Of a stretch of DNA of 64,000 nt, positions 27,433-38,555 are shown piece after piece (position 1 is the first letter of the stretch; each line of letters opens with the position of its first letter). The stretch is from Betaproteobacteria bacterium (lineage in GTDB: Bacteria; Pseudomonadota; Gammaproteobacteria; Burkholderiales; Rhodocyclaceae): assembly GCA_016194935.1 (NCBI GenBank), contig JACQAO010000014.1:22723-86722 (forward strand). The letters run 5' to 3'. Under the pieces are notes generated by a model. It saw nothing but the letters and a program-made list of their open reading frames with translations, did not search any database and was not told where the DNA came from. The position numbers and the translations under genes are program-made.

Positions 27433-28287
27433 ATGCAGCAGGATTTCAGTCGCGCCGCCGAGGGTTATGATGCGGCGGCAGTGCTGGCGCGAGAAACTGG
27501 CACACGCATGGCGGAGCGCCTCGACTACGTGAAAATCGCCCCGGCCCGCATCGCCGACATCGGCTGCGCCACCGGCGACGGCATCCGCGAATTACAGCGG
27601 CGCTACCCCAAGGCGCTGCCGCTGGCGATTGATTTTGCAAGACCGATGCTGTACGCCACGCAGGCGCGCACCCCTCTGCTGTGGCGCATCACGCGGCGTG
27701 CGGCACGCCTGGTAAATGCCGATGTGCGCGCCTTGCCGCTGGCCCCGGGCAGCCTTGGCCTGATCTGGTCCAACCTGATGCTGCACTGGCTGAGTGATCC
27801 CCTGCCCGCCCTGCGCGAATTGCAGCGCACCCTGGAAGTGGGCGGACTGCTGATGTTCGCCATGCTCGGCCCGGATACTCTCAAGGAATTACGCGCCGCC
27901 TGCCGCGCCGCCGGTATCGCCGAAGACGCCCTGCCGCTGCGGCGCTTCCACGACATGCACGACATCGGCGACATGCTGCTGGCGGCGGGCTTTGCCGATC
28001 CGGTGATGGATATGGAAATGCTGACACTGACTTACGCCAGCCCGCGCGGCCTGTTGACCGACCAGCGCCATCTGGGTGTCAGCAACGCACTATTGGGACA
28101 CTTGCCCTGGCGGGATTGGCGGCGCGTGTTCAAAACCTATGCGGCGCAATATCGGCAGCAACGTGTGCCGGCCAGCTTCGAGATCGTTTATGGGCATGCC
28201 TGGAAGACACAGCCCTCCATCATCGCCGCACCGCGCATGACCGAAGATGGCCGCGCCATCATCCGCTTCGAGACCCTGCGCAAATGA
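27433..28287 (+). CDS. bioC: Malonyl-ACP O-methyltransferase BioC
   Basis: A 284-residue SAM methyltransferase that starts pimelate synthesis by methylating malonyl-ACP. Motif I is ADIGCATGDGI, then LIWSNLMLHWLSDP and GGLLMFAMLGPDTLKELR, all typical of BioC. N-terminal DFSRAAEGYDAAA is also diagnostic. The ATG at 27433 follows TTAGGGAATTTC, directly after bioB. It overlaps a small basic ORF by four bases. Confidence 0.93.
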   Translation: MQQDFSRAAEGYDAAAVLARETGTRMAERLDYVKIAPARIADIGCATGDGIRELQRRYPKALPLAIDFARPMLYATQARTPLLWRITRRAARLVNADVRALPLAPGSLGLIWSNLMLHWLSDPLPALRELQRTLEVGGLLMFAMLGPDTLKELRAACRAAGIAEDALPLRRFHDMHDIGDMLLAAGFADPVMDMEMLTLTYASPRGLLTDQRHLGVSNALLGHLPWRDWRRVFKTYAAQYRQQRVPASFEIVYGHAWKTQPSIIAAPRMTEDGRAIIRFETLRK

Positions 28288-28445
28288 AACGGGCGAAACA
28301 AACGCTGCAAACACGGCTGAAACCGCGCAACCCCTTAGCCGCCAGCCCCTTGCTGCGCAAAGGCGGCACGCACCAGCGCACCGACAAACGCGCCGCCCGC
28401 GCCCGGCAAAAGGCGCGTCTGCGGCGCGAGCATGGTGATTTTTGA
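28284..28445 (+). CDS. Small basic protein after bioC
   Basis: A 53-residue, strongly basic frame (NPLAASPLLRKGGTHQRTDK then an Arg/Lys/Ala helix). It starts with ATGA overlap on bioC, implying translational coupling. Composition suggests nucleic-acid or ribosome binding. I do not recognise a characterised family; the coupling and lack of rare codons favour a real gene. Confidence 0.5.
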   Translation: MKRAKQTLQTRLKPRNPLAASPLLRKGGTHQRTDKRAARARQKARLRREHGDF

Positions 28446-28490
28446 TCACCCAGAGTGGGAAATACGGAATAACCTTAGTAAAAACAGTTA

Positions 28491-28618
28491 GCCACAGAGA
28501 ACACAGAGTTCACAGAGAAAAACAAGAAACAGCCATCAATGATCACTTCACCCATCAGGTGCACCTGGAAAGTCCATGGAACCCGCAATATCTCTGTGTC
28601 CTCTGTGATCTCTGTGGC
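28491..28618. repeat. Imperfect inverted repeat built from CACAGAG units
   Basis: The left arm 28491-28518 (GCCACAGAGAACACAGAG...) and the reverse complement of 28591-28618 match at all but a few positions, around a spacer of about 72 bases. Each arm holds three CACAGAG repeats. This CTCTGTG-type repeat looks like a dispersed palindromic element placed between bioC and the next gene. Confidence 0.75.
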
Positions 28619-28680
28619 TTGAATTACGGTTTTCAGGATAATCAGTGCGCGTCTTGCTACAAAACATGAAAGGAAAATAT

Positions 28681-28938
28681 ATGAAGAAGGTTGAGGAAAT
28701 ACGTGCCGAATATCTGCGCGATGATCTCGGCAAAGGTGTGCGTGGAAAACACTATGCGGAGTTCAAAAAGGGCAGTAATCTGGTTCTGCTTACGCCCGAG
28801 CTATCTAAAATTTTTCCCAGCAACGAAGCTGTTAATGCGGCACTAAATTCTCTTGTTGGAGTGGCTCGATCCGCAACCGGCCTGGACCGGCGCCCAACAC
28901 GACTACGGCCGCGCGCTAAAGCAGCGCGCACCGGCTAG
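28681..28938 (+). CDS. Conserved hypothetical protein, 85 aa (antitoxin-like)
   Basis: A small protein beginning MKKVEEIRAEYLRDDLGKGV, then VRGKHYAEFKKGSNLVLL and SNEAVNAALNSLVGVA. The pattern resembles short orphan proteins found beside toxin genes, but no toxin partner is adjacent. The ATG follows GAAAGGAAAATAT. It is AT-richer than its surroundings and sits behind the CACAGAG repeat, suggesting acquired DNA. Function not known. Confidence 0.6.
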   Translation: MKKVEEIRAEYLRDDLGKGVRGKHYAEFKKGSNLVLLTPELSKIFPSNEAVNAALNSLVGVARSATGLDRRPTRLRPRAKAARTG

Positions 28939-28940
28939 GG

Positions 28941-29615
28941 TCATTGCTTGGCGGTGATCGGAATGTTCTTGCCGTGCGGTTTCGACGGCAGACTGCTGTT
29001 TCCCGCCAGTTGCCTGCGCCGTTCCTGCTCGCGCCATATGGCGCGGATGCCCAGCAGTAGCGCCAGCAAGACGGCGTACACCTGCGGCAGCGTGGTGTCG
29101 AGCTTGACCATCCACCAGTAATGCAGCACCCCCAGTATTCCGATTGCATATACTGCGCGATGCAGTTTCTGCCAGCGCTTGCCGCCGAGGCGTTTAATCA
29201 TGGCGTTGTTCGAGGTAAGGGCAAGCGGTATCAGCAACACAAAAGCCGACATGCCGACGGTGATGAAGGGACGCTTGAGAATGTCCTTGGCGATGGCCTG
29301 CAAGTCGAAGAACTGATCGAGCCAGAGGTAGGTGGTGAGGTGCAGGACGACATAGAAAAAAGCAAACAATCCCAGCATGCGCCGCAACCGCAGCAGCCAG
29401 TTCCAGCCGCTCAGTTTGCGCAGCGGCGATACCGTCAGCGTGATCAGCAGAAAGTTGAGCGCCCAGGTACCCAGCGAACGGGTGATGAACTCGATCGGAT
29501 TGGCGCCCAGCGTGTCGTCCAACGCGCCCCAAACCAGCCGGGCCAGCGGCGCGAGGCAGAGCGCAAACGTGATCACTTTAAGCACGGACAATTGCCGGGC
29601 GCTGGGATTGAACAT
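28941..29615 (-). CDS. msrQ: MsrQ haem-binding membrane subunit
   Basis: A 224-residue inner-membrane protein of the ferric-reductase-like family with about six helices. Haem-ligand histidines lie in VVLHLTTYLWLDQ and KLHRAVYAIGILGVLHYWW. It passes electrons from the quinone pool to MsrP for repair of periplasmic methionine sulfoxide. The start at 29615 gives MFNPSARQLSVLKV; the longer open frame runs into msrP. It follows msrP by 14 bases. Confidence 0.93.
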   Translation of the reverse strand: MFNPSARQLSVLKVITFALCLAPLARLVWGALDDTLGANPIEFITRSLGTWALNFLLITLTVSPLRKLSGWNWLLRLRRMLGLFAFFYVVLHLTTYLWLDQFFDLQAIAKDILKRPFITVGMSAFVLLIPLALTSNNAMIKRLGGKRWQKLHRAVYAIGILGVLHYWWMVKLDTTLPQVYAVLLALLLGIRAIWREQERRRQLAGNSSLPSKPHGKNIPITAKQ

Positions 29616-29629
29616 GGGAGCGCCGCCTG

Positions 29630-30568
29630 TCAGAAGAATTTTTTCAGGTCCATGCCGGCATACATCTGCGCGACCTGATCCCCGTAGCCGTTGAACGGCA
29701 GCGTCTTGCGCTTGAAAAACTCGCCAATACGCCGTTCCGTGGCCTGGCTCCAGCGCGGATGATCTACCGCCGGATTGACGTTGGAATAAAAACCGTATTC
29801 GCTCGGCGCCGCTTTCATCCAGGCAGTGCGCGGCTCGCTGTCGACAAGGCGGATTTTGACGAGGGATTTGGCGCCCTTGAAACCGTATTTCCACGGTGTT
29901 ACCAGGCGCAGCGGCGCGCCATTCTGATTCGGCAGCACCTCGCCGTACAAGCCCGCCGCCAGCAGCGTCAGGGGGTTCAGCGCTTCGTCCAGCCGCAACC
30001 CTTCCACATAGGGCCAGTCAAGCAGGCGGCGACTCACGCCGGGCATGGTTTTGGGGTCGGCGGCGGAAATGAACTCGACGTATTTGGCGCTGCCCAGCGG
30101 TTCCGCCTGTTTCAGCAGACTCGCCAGCGGCAGGCCGAGCCAGGGGATCACCATACTCCAGCCTTCCACACAGCGCATCCGATAGATGCGTTCTTCCAGC
30201 GGAAACAGCTTGATCAGGTCGTCGATGGCATAGGTCCTGGGGTGTTTCACCATGCCTTCGATGCTGACCGTCCACGGTCGCGTTTTGAGGGTGTGGGCGT
30301 TCTGCGCGGGGTCGGTCTTGTCGGTGCCGAACTCGTAGAAATTGTTGTAGCCGGTAACGTCTTTGTAGGGCGTTGGGGTTTCCAGCGTGCTGTAAGGACT
30401 CTTTACCGCAGCGGCTAATTTTTCGCCGGCGATGGCCGCTGATAACGGTTGCAACGCTACGCCCAGAGCCGCACCGGAGGCGGTCTTGAGAAATTCGCGG
30501 CGGCGCTCGAACACGCCGCGCGGAGTGATTTCGGATGGGACGATATCGCTGGAAGAACGAATCAGCAT
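29630..30568 (-). CDS. msrP: MsrP periplasmic methionine sulfoxide reductase, molybdopterin subunit
   Basis: A 312-residue protein with a Tat signal ([15 protein letters not shown]) for export as a folded enzyme. The molybdenum-binding Cys is in [26 protein letters not shown] and [16 protein letters not shown] are hallmark motifs. With MsrQ it repairs oxidised periplasmic proteins. Length is near the family norm. Upstream lies a 114-base gap and then a dihaem cytochrome gene in the same direction. Confidence 0.95.
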   Translation of the reverse strand: MLIRSSSDIVPSEITPRGVFERRREFLKTASGAALGVALQPLSAAIAGEKLAAAVKSPYSTLETPTPYKDVTGYNNFYEFGTDKTDPAQNAHTLKTRPWTVSIEGMVKHPRTYAIDDLIKLFPLEERIYRMRCVEGWSMVIPWLGLPLASLLKQAEPLGSAKYVEFISAADPKTMPGVSRRLLDWPYVEGLRLDEALNPLTLLAAGLYGEVLPNQNGAPLRLVTPWKYGFKGAKSLVKIRLVDSEPRTAWMKAAPSEYGFYSNVNPAVDHPRWSQATERRIGEFFKRKTLPFNGYGDQVAQMYAGMDLKKFF

Positions 30569-30682
30569 GGTGGCTCCTTTATATCCTTGTGAGGTTTGTT
30601 GATTAGTCGCAACGCTGCGCGAAACCTTACGCGGGAATAATGATGGCCGCCATGCCGCCCTGTCAGCCGGGCTGTAGGCGGT

Positions 30683-31333
30683 TTATCTCAGGCCCGCGAC
30701 ATAGTCAGATACTGCCTTGATTTCGGCGTCGGTCATTTTGATCGCCACCATACGCATCATCTTGTTCGGATCGTTAGCACGATCACCGGCGCGGAAATTC
30801 CTCAACTGCGCTTCGATATATTCTGAAAATTGTCCGCCGATGCGCGGGAACAGCACGGGAATCCCCGCGCCGGTCGGCCCGTGGCAACTGGCGCAGGCGG
30901 GCAGGCCCTTGGTCTGGTCGCCAGCGCGATAGAGTCTCTGACCATATTCGATGGTGTCACGATTCTTGGCCATTTCCCCTTTTTGCGTCTGCTCGGAGAA
31001 ATAAGCGGCGATATCGCGCATTTGCTCCACGCTATACGCGCCGATCATGGCGTTCATCACGGCATTCGTGCGCAGCGGGGGCTTGCCGCCCTCGGCCTTG
31101 AAATTTTCCATTTGCTTGAGCAGGTATTCGGCATGTTGCCCGGCCAGCTTGGGATTGGCGGAGATGGTGCTGTTGCCGTCGGCATTGTGGCAGGCGGCGC
31201 AAACTGTCGCCGCGATCTGCTGGCCCTTGGCCGGATCGGCTTTGGGCGGCGCTGCTGCGTGGTCGGCGGCAAATGTGGACATTGCGACGGTTGCGCTGAA
31301 CAGGCCAGCAAGCAACAACAGAAAACGATTCAT
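30683..31333 (-). CDS. Dihaem cytochrome c (c4-type)
   Basis: A 216-residue periplasmic protein with signal peptide (MNRFLLLLAGLFSATVAMST to TFAADHA) and two class-I cytochrome domains, each with a haem site: CAACH and CASCH. Axial methionines are likely in the NAVMNAMIG and NKMMRMVA stretches. Cytochromes c4 carry electrons to terminal oxidases. It is co-oriented with msrP but separated by 114 bases, so probably transcribed alone. Confidence 0.9.
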   Translation of the reverse strand: MNRFLLLLAGLFSATVAMSTFAADHAAAPPKADPAKGQQIAATVCAACHNADGNSTISANPKLAGQHAEYLLKQMENFKAEGGKPPLRTNAVMNAMIGAYSVEQMRDIAAYFSEQTQKGEMAKNRDTIEYGQRLYRAGDQTKGLPACASCHGPTGAGIPVLFPRIGGQFSEYIEAQLRNFRAGDRANDPNKMMRMVAIKMTDAEIKAVSDYVAGLR

Positions 31334-31407
31334 CGTGACACTCCTCGAAGCTTGGGATTGCTTAAACCTGATATTCTATATCAACTTATCTCTATCCTGC
31401 ATGCCCC

Positions 31408-32043
31408 ATGCCGCCCACGCTGTTTCGCCACGCCGTTTTCGAGACCTCGGTCGCCACGCCGGTCAATTTGCCGGCGGCTTCGGCGCTGACCCCGGAGATT
31501 GCTTTTGCCGGACGCTCCAACGCCGGCAAATCCAGCGCCATCAATACCCTGGCGGGACACACCCGGCTGGCCTTTGTCAGCAAGACGCCCGGCCGCACCC
31601 AACTCATCAATTTTTTCCGTTTACCCAGCGGCGCCAGCATGGTCGATCTGCCCGGCTATGGCTATGCGGCCGTGCCGGAGGCCGTCCGCAAGCAATGGCA
31701 GGGACTACTGGAACATTACCTGACACGGCGCGAAAACCTGATCGGCCTGGTGCTCATCATGGACGCGCGCCGCCCGCTGACCGAATTGGATATCCAGATG
31801 ATCCACTGGTTCCTTCCGACCGGAAATCCGATCCATATCCTGCTCACCAAATCCGACAAGTTGTCACGCCAGGAAGCCACACTGACCTTGCGCACAGTAC
31901 GCGCAGCCATTGCTGCCTACGGCGGGCAGATCACGGCGCAGTTGTTTTCCAGCCTGAAAAAAACCGGCATCGAAGAGGCTGAGCAGATGGTCGGCGCGTG
32001 GCTGGCGGAGGCGCCTGCGGCGGAAGTGGGTGAAGGAATCTGA
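31408..32043 (+). CDS. engB: Ribosome biogenesis GTPase YsxC/EngB
   Basis: A 211-residue GTPase for 50S maturation. G1 GRSNAGKSS, G2 TPGRTQ, G3 DLPGYGYA, G4 TKSD and G5 SSLKKTG are all present. It is divergent from the cytochrome gene with 74 bases between. The sRNA-like double hairpin begins 12 bases after its stop. Confidence 0.94.
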   Translation: MPPTLFRHAVFETSVATPVNLPAASALTPEIAFAGRSNAGKSSAINTLAGHTRLAFVSKTPGRTQLINFFRLPSGASMVDLPGYGYAAVPEAVRKQWQGLLEHYLTRRENLIGLVLIMDARRPLTELDIQMIHWFLPTGNPIHILLTKSDKLSRQEATLTLRTVRAAIAAYGGQITAQLFSSLKKTGIEEAEQMVGAWLAEAPAAEVGEGI

Positions 32044-32055
32044 GGGAATCTGAGC

Positions 32056-32155
32056 AAAAAAAAGCCCCCGGTCAAAGGGGAGGGGACCGGGGGCCAATTG
32101 CCTTAATTCGCGTAAACTCGGAATCGCGGCACCCGCTCAGGGAGGTGAAGCGGGA
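32056..32155 (+). ncRNA. Betaproteobacterial toxic small RNA-like double hairpin
   Basis: Two hairpins both expose a Shine-Dalgarno-like loop. Hairpin 1: GCCCCCGGTC (32064-32073) pairs with GACCGGGGGC (32085-32094), loop AAAGGGGAGGG. Hairpin 2: CCCGCT (32132-32137) pairs with AGCGGG (32149-32154), loop CAGGGAGGTGA. This plan matches the betaproteobacterial toxic sRNA family, whose GGAGG loops bind the 16S anti-SD sequence. Ends are approximate. It sits between engB and hemB. The opposite strand of hairpin 1 is followed by eight Ts and could also terminate antisense transcription. Confidence 0.7.
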
Positions 32156-32224
32156 GATAGTGCAATACCATCTGCACTTGAGATAATTATCTTTGAAAAT
32201 AGTTCCAACATTTTTATTTTTTGA

Positions 32225-33247
<1,023 letters not shown>

Positions 33248-33251
33248 ATGT

Positions 33252-33827
33252 TCACTGCGCCAGCAGCGGCCACTGCTGCGGCCATTGGGCCAGCGGGTCG
33301 TCCTTGAAGCCGCTTTTGACGAACTGATGCCAGCGCCCCAGCGCGTAACAACGCAACAAATTAGCATGGGCGGCGATGTCGTGCTCGGCGGAAAACGCCC
33401 CCTGCGTCGCCGCCATTCTGAGCGATTGTTTCAGCGAGGCTTCGACGCGATCCAGCAATTGATTGATGCGCGCTTGCAGACGCTCGTTTTCATTGACCAG
33501 GGCGTCGCCGATCAGCACCCGCGTCAAGCCGCGGTTCTTCTGCGCAAAACCGAGCAGCAACGCGACCATCATCTGCGCCTGTTTAATGCCGGCGTCTTCC
33601 TCGGCGGAGATTTTGTTGATCACCGAAAACAGACCCGCTTCAATGAACTCGATCAAACCCTCGAACATCTGCGCCTTGCTGGCGAAGTGGCGGTAGAGGG
33701 CTGCTTCGGAGACGTCGAGTTTTTTCGCCAGGGCGGCGGTGGTGATTTTTTCGCCTGACGGTTCCTGCAACATCTCGGCGATGACTTGCAGGATTTGCAA
33801 TTTGCGTTCGCCCGGTTTGCTGGCCAT
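33252..33827 (-). CDS. slmA: Nucleoid occlusion factor SlmA (TetR family)
   Basis: A 191-residue TetR-type protein. The N-terminal HTH is ITTAALAKKLDVSEAALYRHFASKAQMFEGLI. The C-terminal region (FVKSGFKDDPLAQWPQQW) is characteristic of SlmA, which blocks FtsZ assembly over the chromosome. The neighbourhood beside argB and a HAD gene is common in betaproteobacteria. Ten bases separate it from the upstream HAD gene. Confidence 0.9.
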   Translation of the reverse strand: MASKPGERKLQILQVIAEMLQEPSGEKITTAALAKKLDVSEAALYRHFASKAQMFEGLIEFIEAGLFSVINKISAEEDAGIKQAQMMVALLLGFAQKNRGLTRVLIGDALVNENERLQARINQLLDRVEASLKQSLRMAATQGAFSAEHDIAAHANLLRCYALGRWHQFVKSGFKDDPLAQWPQQWPLLAQ

Positions 33828-33836
33828 ATGATCTCC

Positions 33837-35503
<1,667 letters not shown>

Positions 35504-35595
35504 TCAACAATTGTTAATGCAGTCTGGCTCGGCAAGTGATGCAATGGTACCGCGCACACAAACCTCTGTTCCCGCAAACACAAGGACCCTTGAAT

Positions 35596-36300
35596 ATGAA
35601 TCCGCCATCCAATTCGCTCTCCAATACCTTCGCTCAACCTGATCTGCCGCTGCTGACCAGCCGGCTTGCGCTTGCCGCAGCCGTCATTGTCCTGGCAATG
35701 TTCGGCATATTCCTGTTCACCGGCGTTGGTCAGGATCCGCTGCAATACATCCACACGCCGCAGGAATACGTGGCCATCCTGCTGAAAAATCCGCCTATCC
35801 TGCGACTCGCTGTGGGGCTGGACAACTTGTTTATCGTGCTGTATTCCTCGATGTTCCTGGTGCTTGGCGCTTCGCTATGGAAACGCGCAGGATCGCGGGT
35901 GCTGTTGCTTGCGGCCTTGAGTTTGCTGGCGCTGTCGGGCCTGCTGGACATGCTCGAAAATATGCACTTCCTCACCCTGATTTCCACCGCTCTGCAAGGC
36001 ATGGAAATCAGCCTGGCACAAATAAAGCTGCAAGCCTGGGAATCCCTGGTCAAGTTCCATGTCAGCTACCTGGGCCTGTTCCTCCTCGGCTTTGCCATGC
36101 CTAATCAAACGCTGCTGGAAAAAGCATTGTGCTTCGCGTTTCGCTGGGTGCAGTTGCCGGTCGGCCTGTTGATCTACCTGACGCCGCCGGCAATCGCCAT
36201 CCCCCTGGTATTGACGCGCTTTACGTTTTTCTTTCTTTCCCTGGTGGCAATTTCGCTGATCTTTCGGCAGCGCAAATTCGGCTCAGATGCACCGGGGTAA
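35596..36300 (+). CDS. Hypothetical multi-helix membrane protein
   Basis: A 234-residue protein with about six predicted membrane helices (LTSRLALAAAVIVLAMFGIF, NLFIVLYSSMFLVLGASLW, VLLLAALSLLALSGLLDMLE, FHVSYLGLFLLGFAM, VQLPVGLLIYLTPPAIAIP, TFFFLSLVAISLIF). I do not recognise the family. The ATG at 35596 follows ACAAGGACCC. Its last 80 bases overlap the convergent Crp-like gene, an unusual arrangement suggesting the two are linked in evolution or regulation. Confidence 0.7.
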   Translation: MNPPSNSLSNTFAQPDLPLLTSRLALAAAVIVLAMFGIFLFTGVGQDPLQYIHTPQEYVAILLKNPPILRLAVGLDNLFIVLYSSMFLVLGASLWKRAGSRVLLLAALSLLALSGLLDMLENMHFLTLISTALQGMEISLAQIKLQAWESLVKFHVSYLGLFLLGFAMPNQTLLEKALCFAFRWVQLPVGLLIYLTPPAIAIPLVLTRFTFFFLSLVAISLIFRQRKFGSDAPG

Positions 36301-36847
36301 TGCCCAGATAGGAGGCGACGATATGCCGTGGCAAGCGCGCATCCACACCCGGGGCTTCCTGAGCAAATTTGCGGTAGCGTTGCGCGGCGGAGAGTGTCAG
36401 CATCTCGAACTCGCGGCGTGTTTTACGCAGATACAGGGCTTCCGCCGAGCGGCGCAGGAATTTCATCAGTGACGGATGCTGCTCGGCCAGCGCGTCCACA
36501 CTGGCCCAGTCGATTGCGAGGACTTCGCCAGCCTCAAGAACCTCGATCGACACGACCGCAGCGCCGCCAGCCAGCAGATCGGCCAACGACCCGGAGAACT
36601 CGCCTTCTTTGCAGACCCGCCGAGTCGACTCCCGCCCTGCGCTATCCAGATAATATTCGCGCAGCAATCCCTGCTCCACAAAAAATATATTGACTGCCGG
36701 CTCGCCCGCCTGGAGCAGGTGCTGTCCCGCGTTCACCAAGCGGCGCGATACCAGCGCCTCAATAGCCGCCAAGGCCTCGTGCGTCAGCGGGTTGACGCGG
36801 TCAAGGGTCCGGCGGAGATTCGATGCAGTCATTGTCGGCTCATGCAT
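36221..36847 (-). CDS. Crp/Fnr-family transcriptional regulator
   Basis: A 208-residue regulator with an N-terminal cyclic-nucleotide-binding-like barrel (LQAGEPAVNIFFVEQGLLREYY, EGEFSGSLADLLAG) and C-terminal winged HTH (LPRHIVASYLGITPVHLSRI). No Fnr-type cysteine cluster is present, so it is not an oxygen-sensing iron-sulphur protein. The start at 36847 (MHEPTMTASN) is chosen; 36832 is possible. It is divergent from the hydrolase gene at 36956, so the 108-base gap may be its operator region. Confidence 0.82.
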   Translation of the reverse strand: MHEPTMTASNLRRTLDRVNPLTHEALAAIEALVSRRLVNAGQHLLQAGEPAVNIFFVEQGLLREYYLDSAGRESTRRVCKEGEFSGSLADLLAGGAAVVSIEVLEAGEVLAIDWASVDALAEQHPSLMKFLRRSAEALYLRKTRREFEMLTLSAAQRYRKFAQEAPGVDARLPRHIVASYLGITPVHLSRICAAERSAKLPPGKERKT

Positions 36848-36955
36848 GGGTAATAATCGACGGCCCGGAGTCAGGATAACATTTGTTATTGTCGGCCTGA
36901 TTAACGGGTGATTCAATGCACGCACAAAAGATATCCGTCTCTAGGAATCCGAACC

Positions 36956-37735
36956 ATGCCATTTGCGAATTTATCGACCGGGCCGGTCCATTATTCTGAA
37001 CACGGGCAGGGTTCCCCGCTTGTCCTGCTGCACGCGGTTCCCGGCGACAGCCTGGATTTCGAGGCGGTGATCCCTGCGCTGTCGCAAAATCATCGGGTAC
37101 TGGCGCTGGATTGGCCGGGTTATGGGCTATCGGCCCTGCTACAGCATCCCGAGTCTGCGAGTGTTTCACTGTTTTACAAAATTCTGCGTGAGTTTCTTGC
37201 AGCCTTGGCGTTGCCACCAGCCTTCTTCATGGGAAATTCCGTGGGCGGCTATGCGGCTGCGCGTTTAGCCATTGAGTCCCCCGAACTGGTGCAAGGTCTG
37301 GCGCTGGTGTCTCCGGGCGGGTTCACGCCGCATAATTTCCTCACCCGCAGTTTTTGCCGGTTCCAGGGCAGCCGTTTTTCGTTTTCACCCTACCGTTTTG
37401 CCCGGCGATATCTCAAGCACCGCACGCCCACCACCCAGGCCATGTTGCAGCGTGCCGCCGGGCCGCAAGCCGCCCCTGATCTGATCGCGCTGAACCGCGC
37501 CATGTGGCGCAGCTTTGCCCAGCCTGACAACGATCTGCGGCTATCCGCACGCAACATAACGGCACCCACATTATTATTCTTTGGCAAGCACGATCCCGTG
37601 ATTCCCGCCGATAAAGACGGCAGGGTCGCGCAACAGCGCATGCCCGCTGCAAAACTTTTCGTCCTGCCTTGCGGTCATGCGCCTTTTGCCGAAATTCCGG
37701 AGGTGTTTCTGACCAAGGTTCGGCAGATGCTCTGA
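36956..37735 (+). CDS. Alpha/beta hydrolase
   Basis: A 259-residue alpha/beta-hydrolase. Oxyanion region HAVPGDS, nucleophile elbow GNSVGG (Ser), acid in FFGKHDPVIP and histidine in PCGHAPF give a complete triad. No signal peptide. The ATG at 36956 starts MPFANLSTGPVHY. The divergent Crp-like gene may control it. Substrate unknown. Confidence 0.88.
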   Translation: MPFANLSTGPVHYSEHGQGSPLVLLHAVPGDSLDFEAVIPALSQNHRVLALDWPGYGLSALLQHPESASVSLFYKILREFLAALALPPAFFMGNSVGGYAAARLAIESPELVQGLALVSPGGFTPHNFLTRSFCRFQGSRFSFSPYRFARRYLKHRTPTTQAMLQRAAGPQAAPDLIALNRAMWRSFAQPDNDLRLSARNITAPTLLFFGKHDPVIPADKDGRVAQQRMPAAKLFVLPCGHAPFAEIPEVFLTKVRQML

Positions 37736-37750
37736 CTCTGGCCGAAGCGA

Positions 37751-37780
37751 CGCCGCCTCTTTCGCACGAAAGAAGCGGCG
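37751..37780. terminator. Bidirectional hairpin between hydrolase and hsp20
   Basis: CGCCGCCTCTTTCG (37751-37764) pairs with CGAAAGAAGCGGCG (37767-37780) with one mismatch. It lies between two convergent stops and probably ends transcription from both sides, although U-tracts are weak. Confidence 0.6.
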
Positions 37781-37800
37781 CCATTCCACCCCAGTCTGGC

Positions 37801-38214
37801 TTATTGAATCGACAAGCGCTTGGCAGCAGCAGCGGCCTTTTTCGGCAGTGTCAGCTCCAGCACGCCGTCGTTGAACCTGGCGCTGGATTTGTCCTCGTCG
37901 ATTTCCTGGCCGAGCTGGAAGCTGCGCGACACCTTCCCGTAGTAACGTTCGCTGCGCAGCACCCGCCCTTCCTGCTTGACTTCTTTTTCCTGCTTGCGCT
38001 CGGCGCTGATGGAAATTACCCCGCCGTCGATATTGACGTGGATGTCGTCCTTCCGGACGCCCGGCAATTCCGCCTGCACCATGTAGTTATTGCCGTCTTC
38101 CTCGACATCAACCTTGATGGCCGGCGCTTCTGTTTGCGTACCAATTTCCATCGGCCGCACCAGGTAGCCGCGGAAGAAATCCTCGAAAGGGTCATAACGA
38201 AGCAGATTGTTCAT
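37801..38214 (-). CDS. Hsp20-family small heat shock protein
   Basis: A 137-residue alpha-crystallin-domain chaperone: AELPGVRKDDIHVNIDGGVI, ISAERKQEKE, YYGKVSRSFQL and FNDGVLELTLPKK. The C-terminal I-x-V-type anchor is present as LSIQ. It binds unfolding proteins in the cytoplasm. The start at 38214 gives MNNLLRYDPFEDFFRGY, a common Hsp20 beginning. The 122-base gap upstream is likely its heat-shock promoter; no sigma-32 site was confidently placed. Confidence 0.93.
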   Translation of the reverse strand: MNNLLRYDPFEDFFRGYLVRPMEIGTQTEAPAIKVDVEEDGNNYMVQAELPGVRKDDIHVNIDGGVISISAERKQEKEVKQEGRVLRSERYYGKVSRSFQLGQEIDEDKSSARFNDGVLELTLPKKAAAAAKRLSIQ

Positions 38215-38336
38215 GATGTGCTCCTATGGTTGAATGTGGTTTGCGATTGTGGCGAATTGTGATGAACTGTGGCGGTAGATACCGTCACCATCCAGATAGG
38301 GGTAGTCCCGGCGAATTTCAAGTGCTGCGTTTCACG

Positions 38337-38555
38337 ATGCCGGCAGCCGTCGATACGGGAGGATTATTGGAAACGCAAAAAACCTGTCCGCGCTGTGGCG
38401 CAGGCTTTGGCTGCGGTATGAATGCCGCAGGGCAGCCCTGCTGGTGCGCCGGCTTGCCGCCGCTGGTTACCATCCTGCCGACAGTCGGCTGCTACTGTCC
38501 GGCCTGCCTCAGACAACTGATCGAGGCTCAACAGGTGTCAGCGGCGCCGTCCTGA
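38337..38555 (+). CDS. Cysteine-rich CWC family protein
   Basis: A 72-residue protein with CPRCGAGFGCGMNAAGQPCWC and a C-terminal CYCPACL, the pattern of the Cys-rich CWC family (probable zinc binding). Function is unknown. The 3' end overlaps the convergent nudB gene by 28 bases. The ATG at 38337 is chosen as the first Met shortly before the cysteine motif. Confidence 0.75.
   Translation: MPAAVDTGGLLETQKTCPRCGAGFGCGMNAAGQPCWCAGLPPLVTILPTVGCYCPACLRQLIEAQQVSAAPS

Noticed and set aside
28491..28618. CRISPR-like array
   Set aside because: CACAGAG units are too short, lack unique spacers and form an inverted, not direct, repeat.
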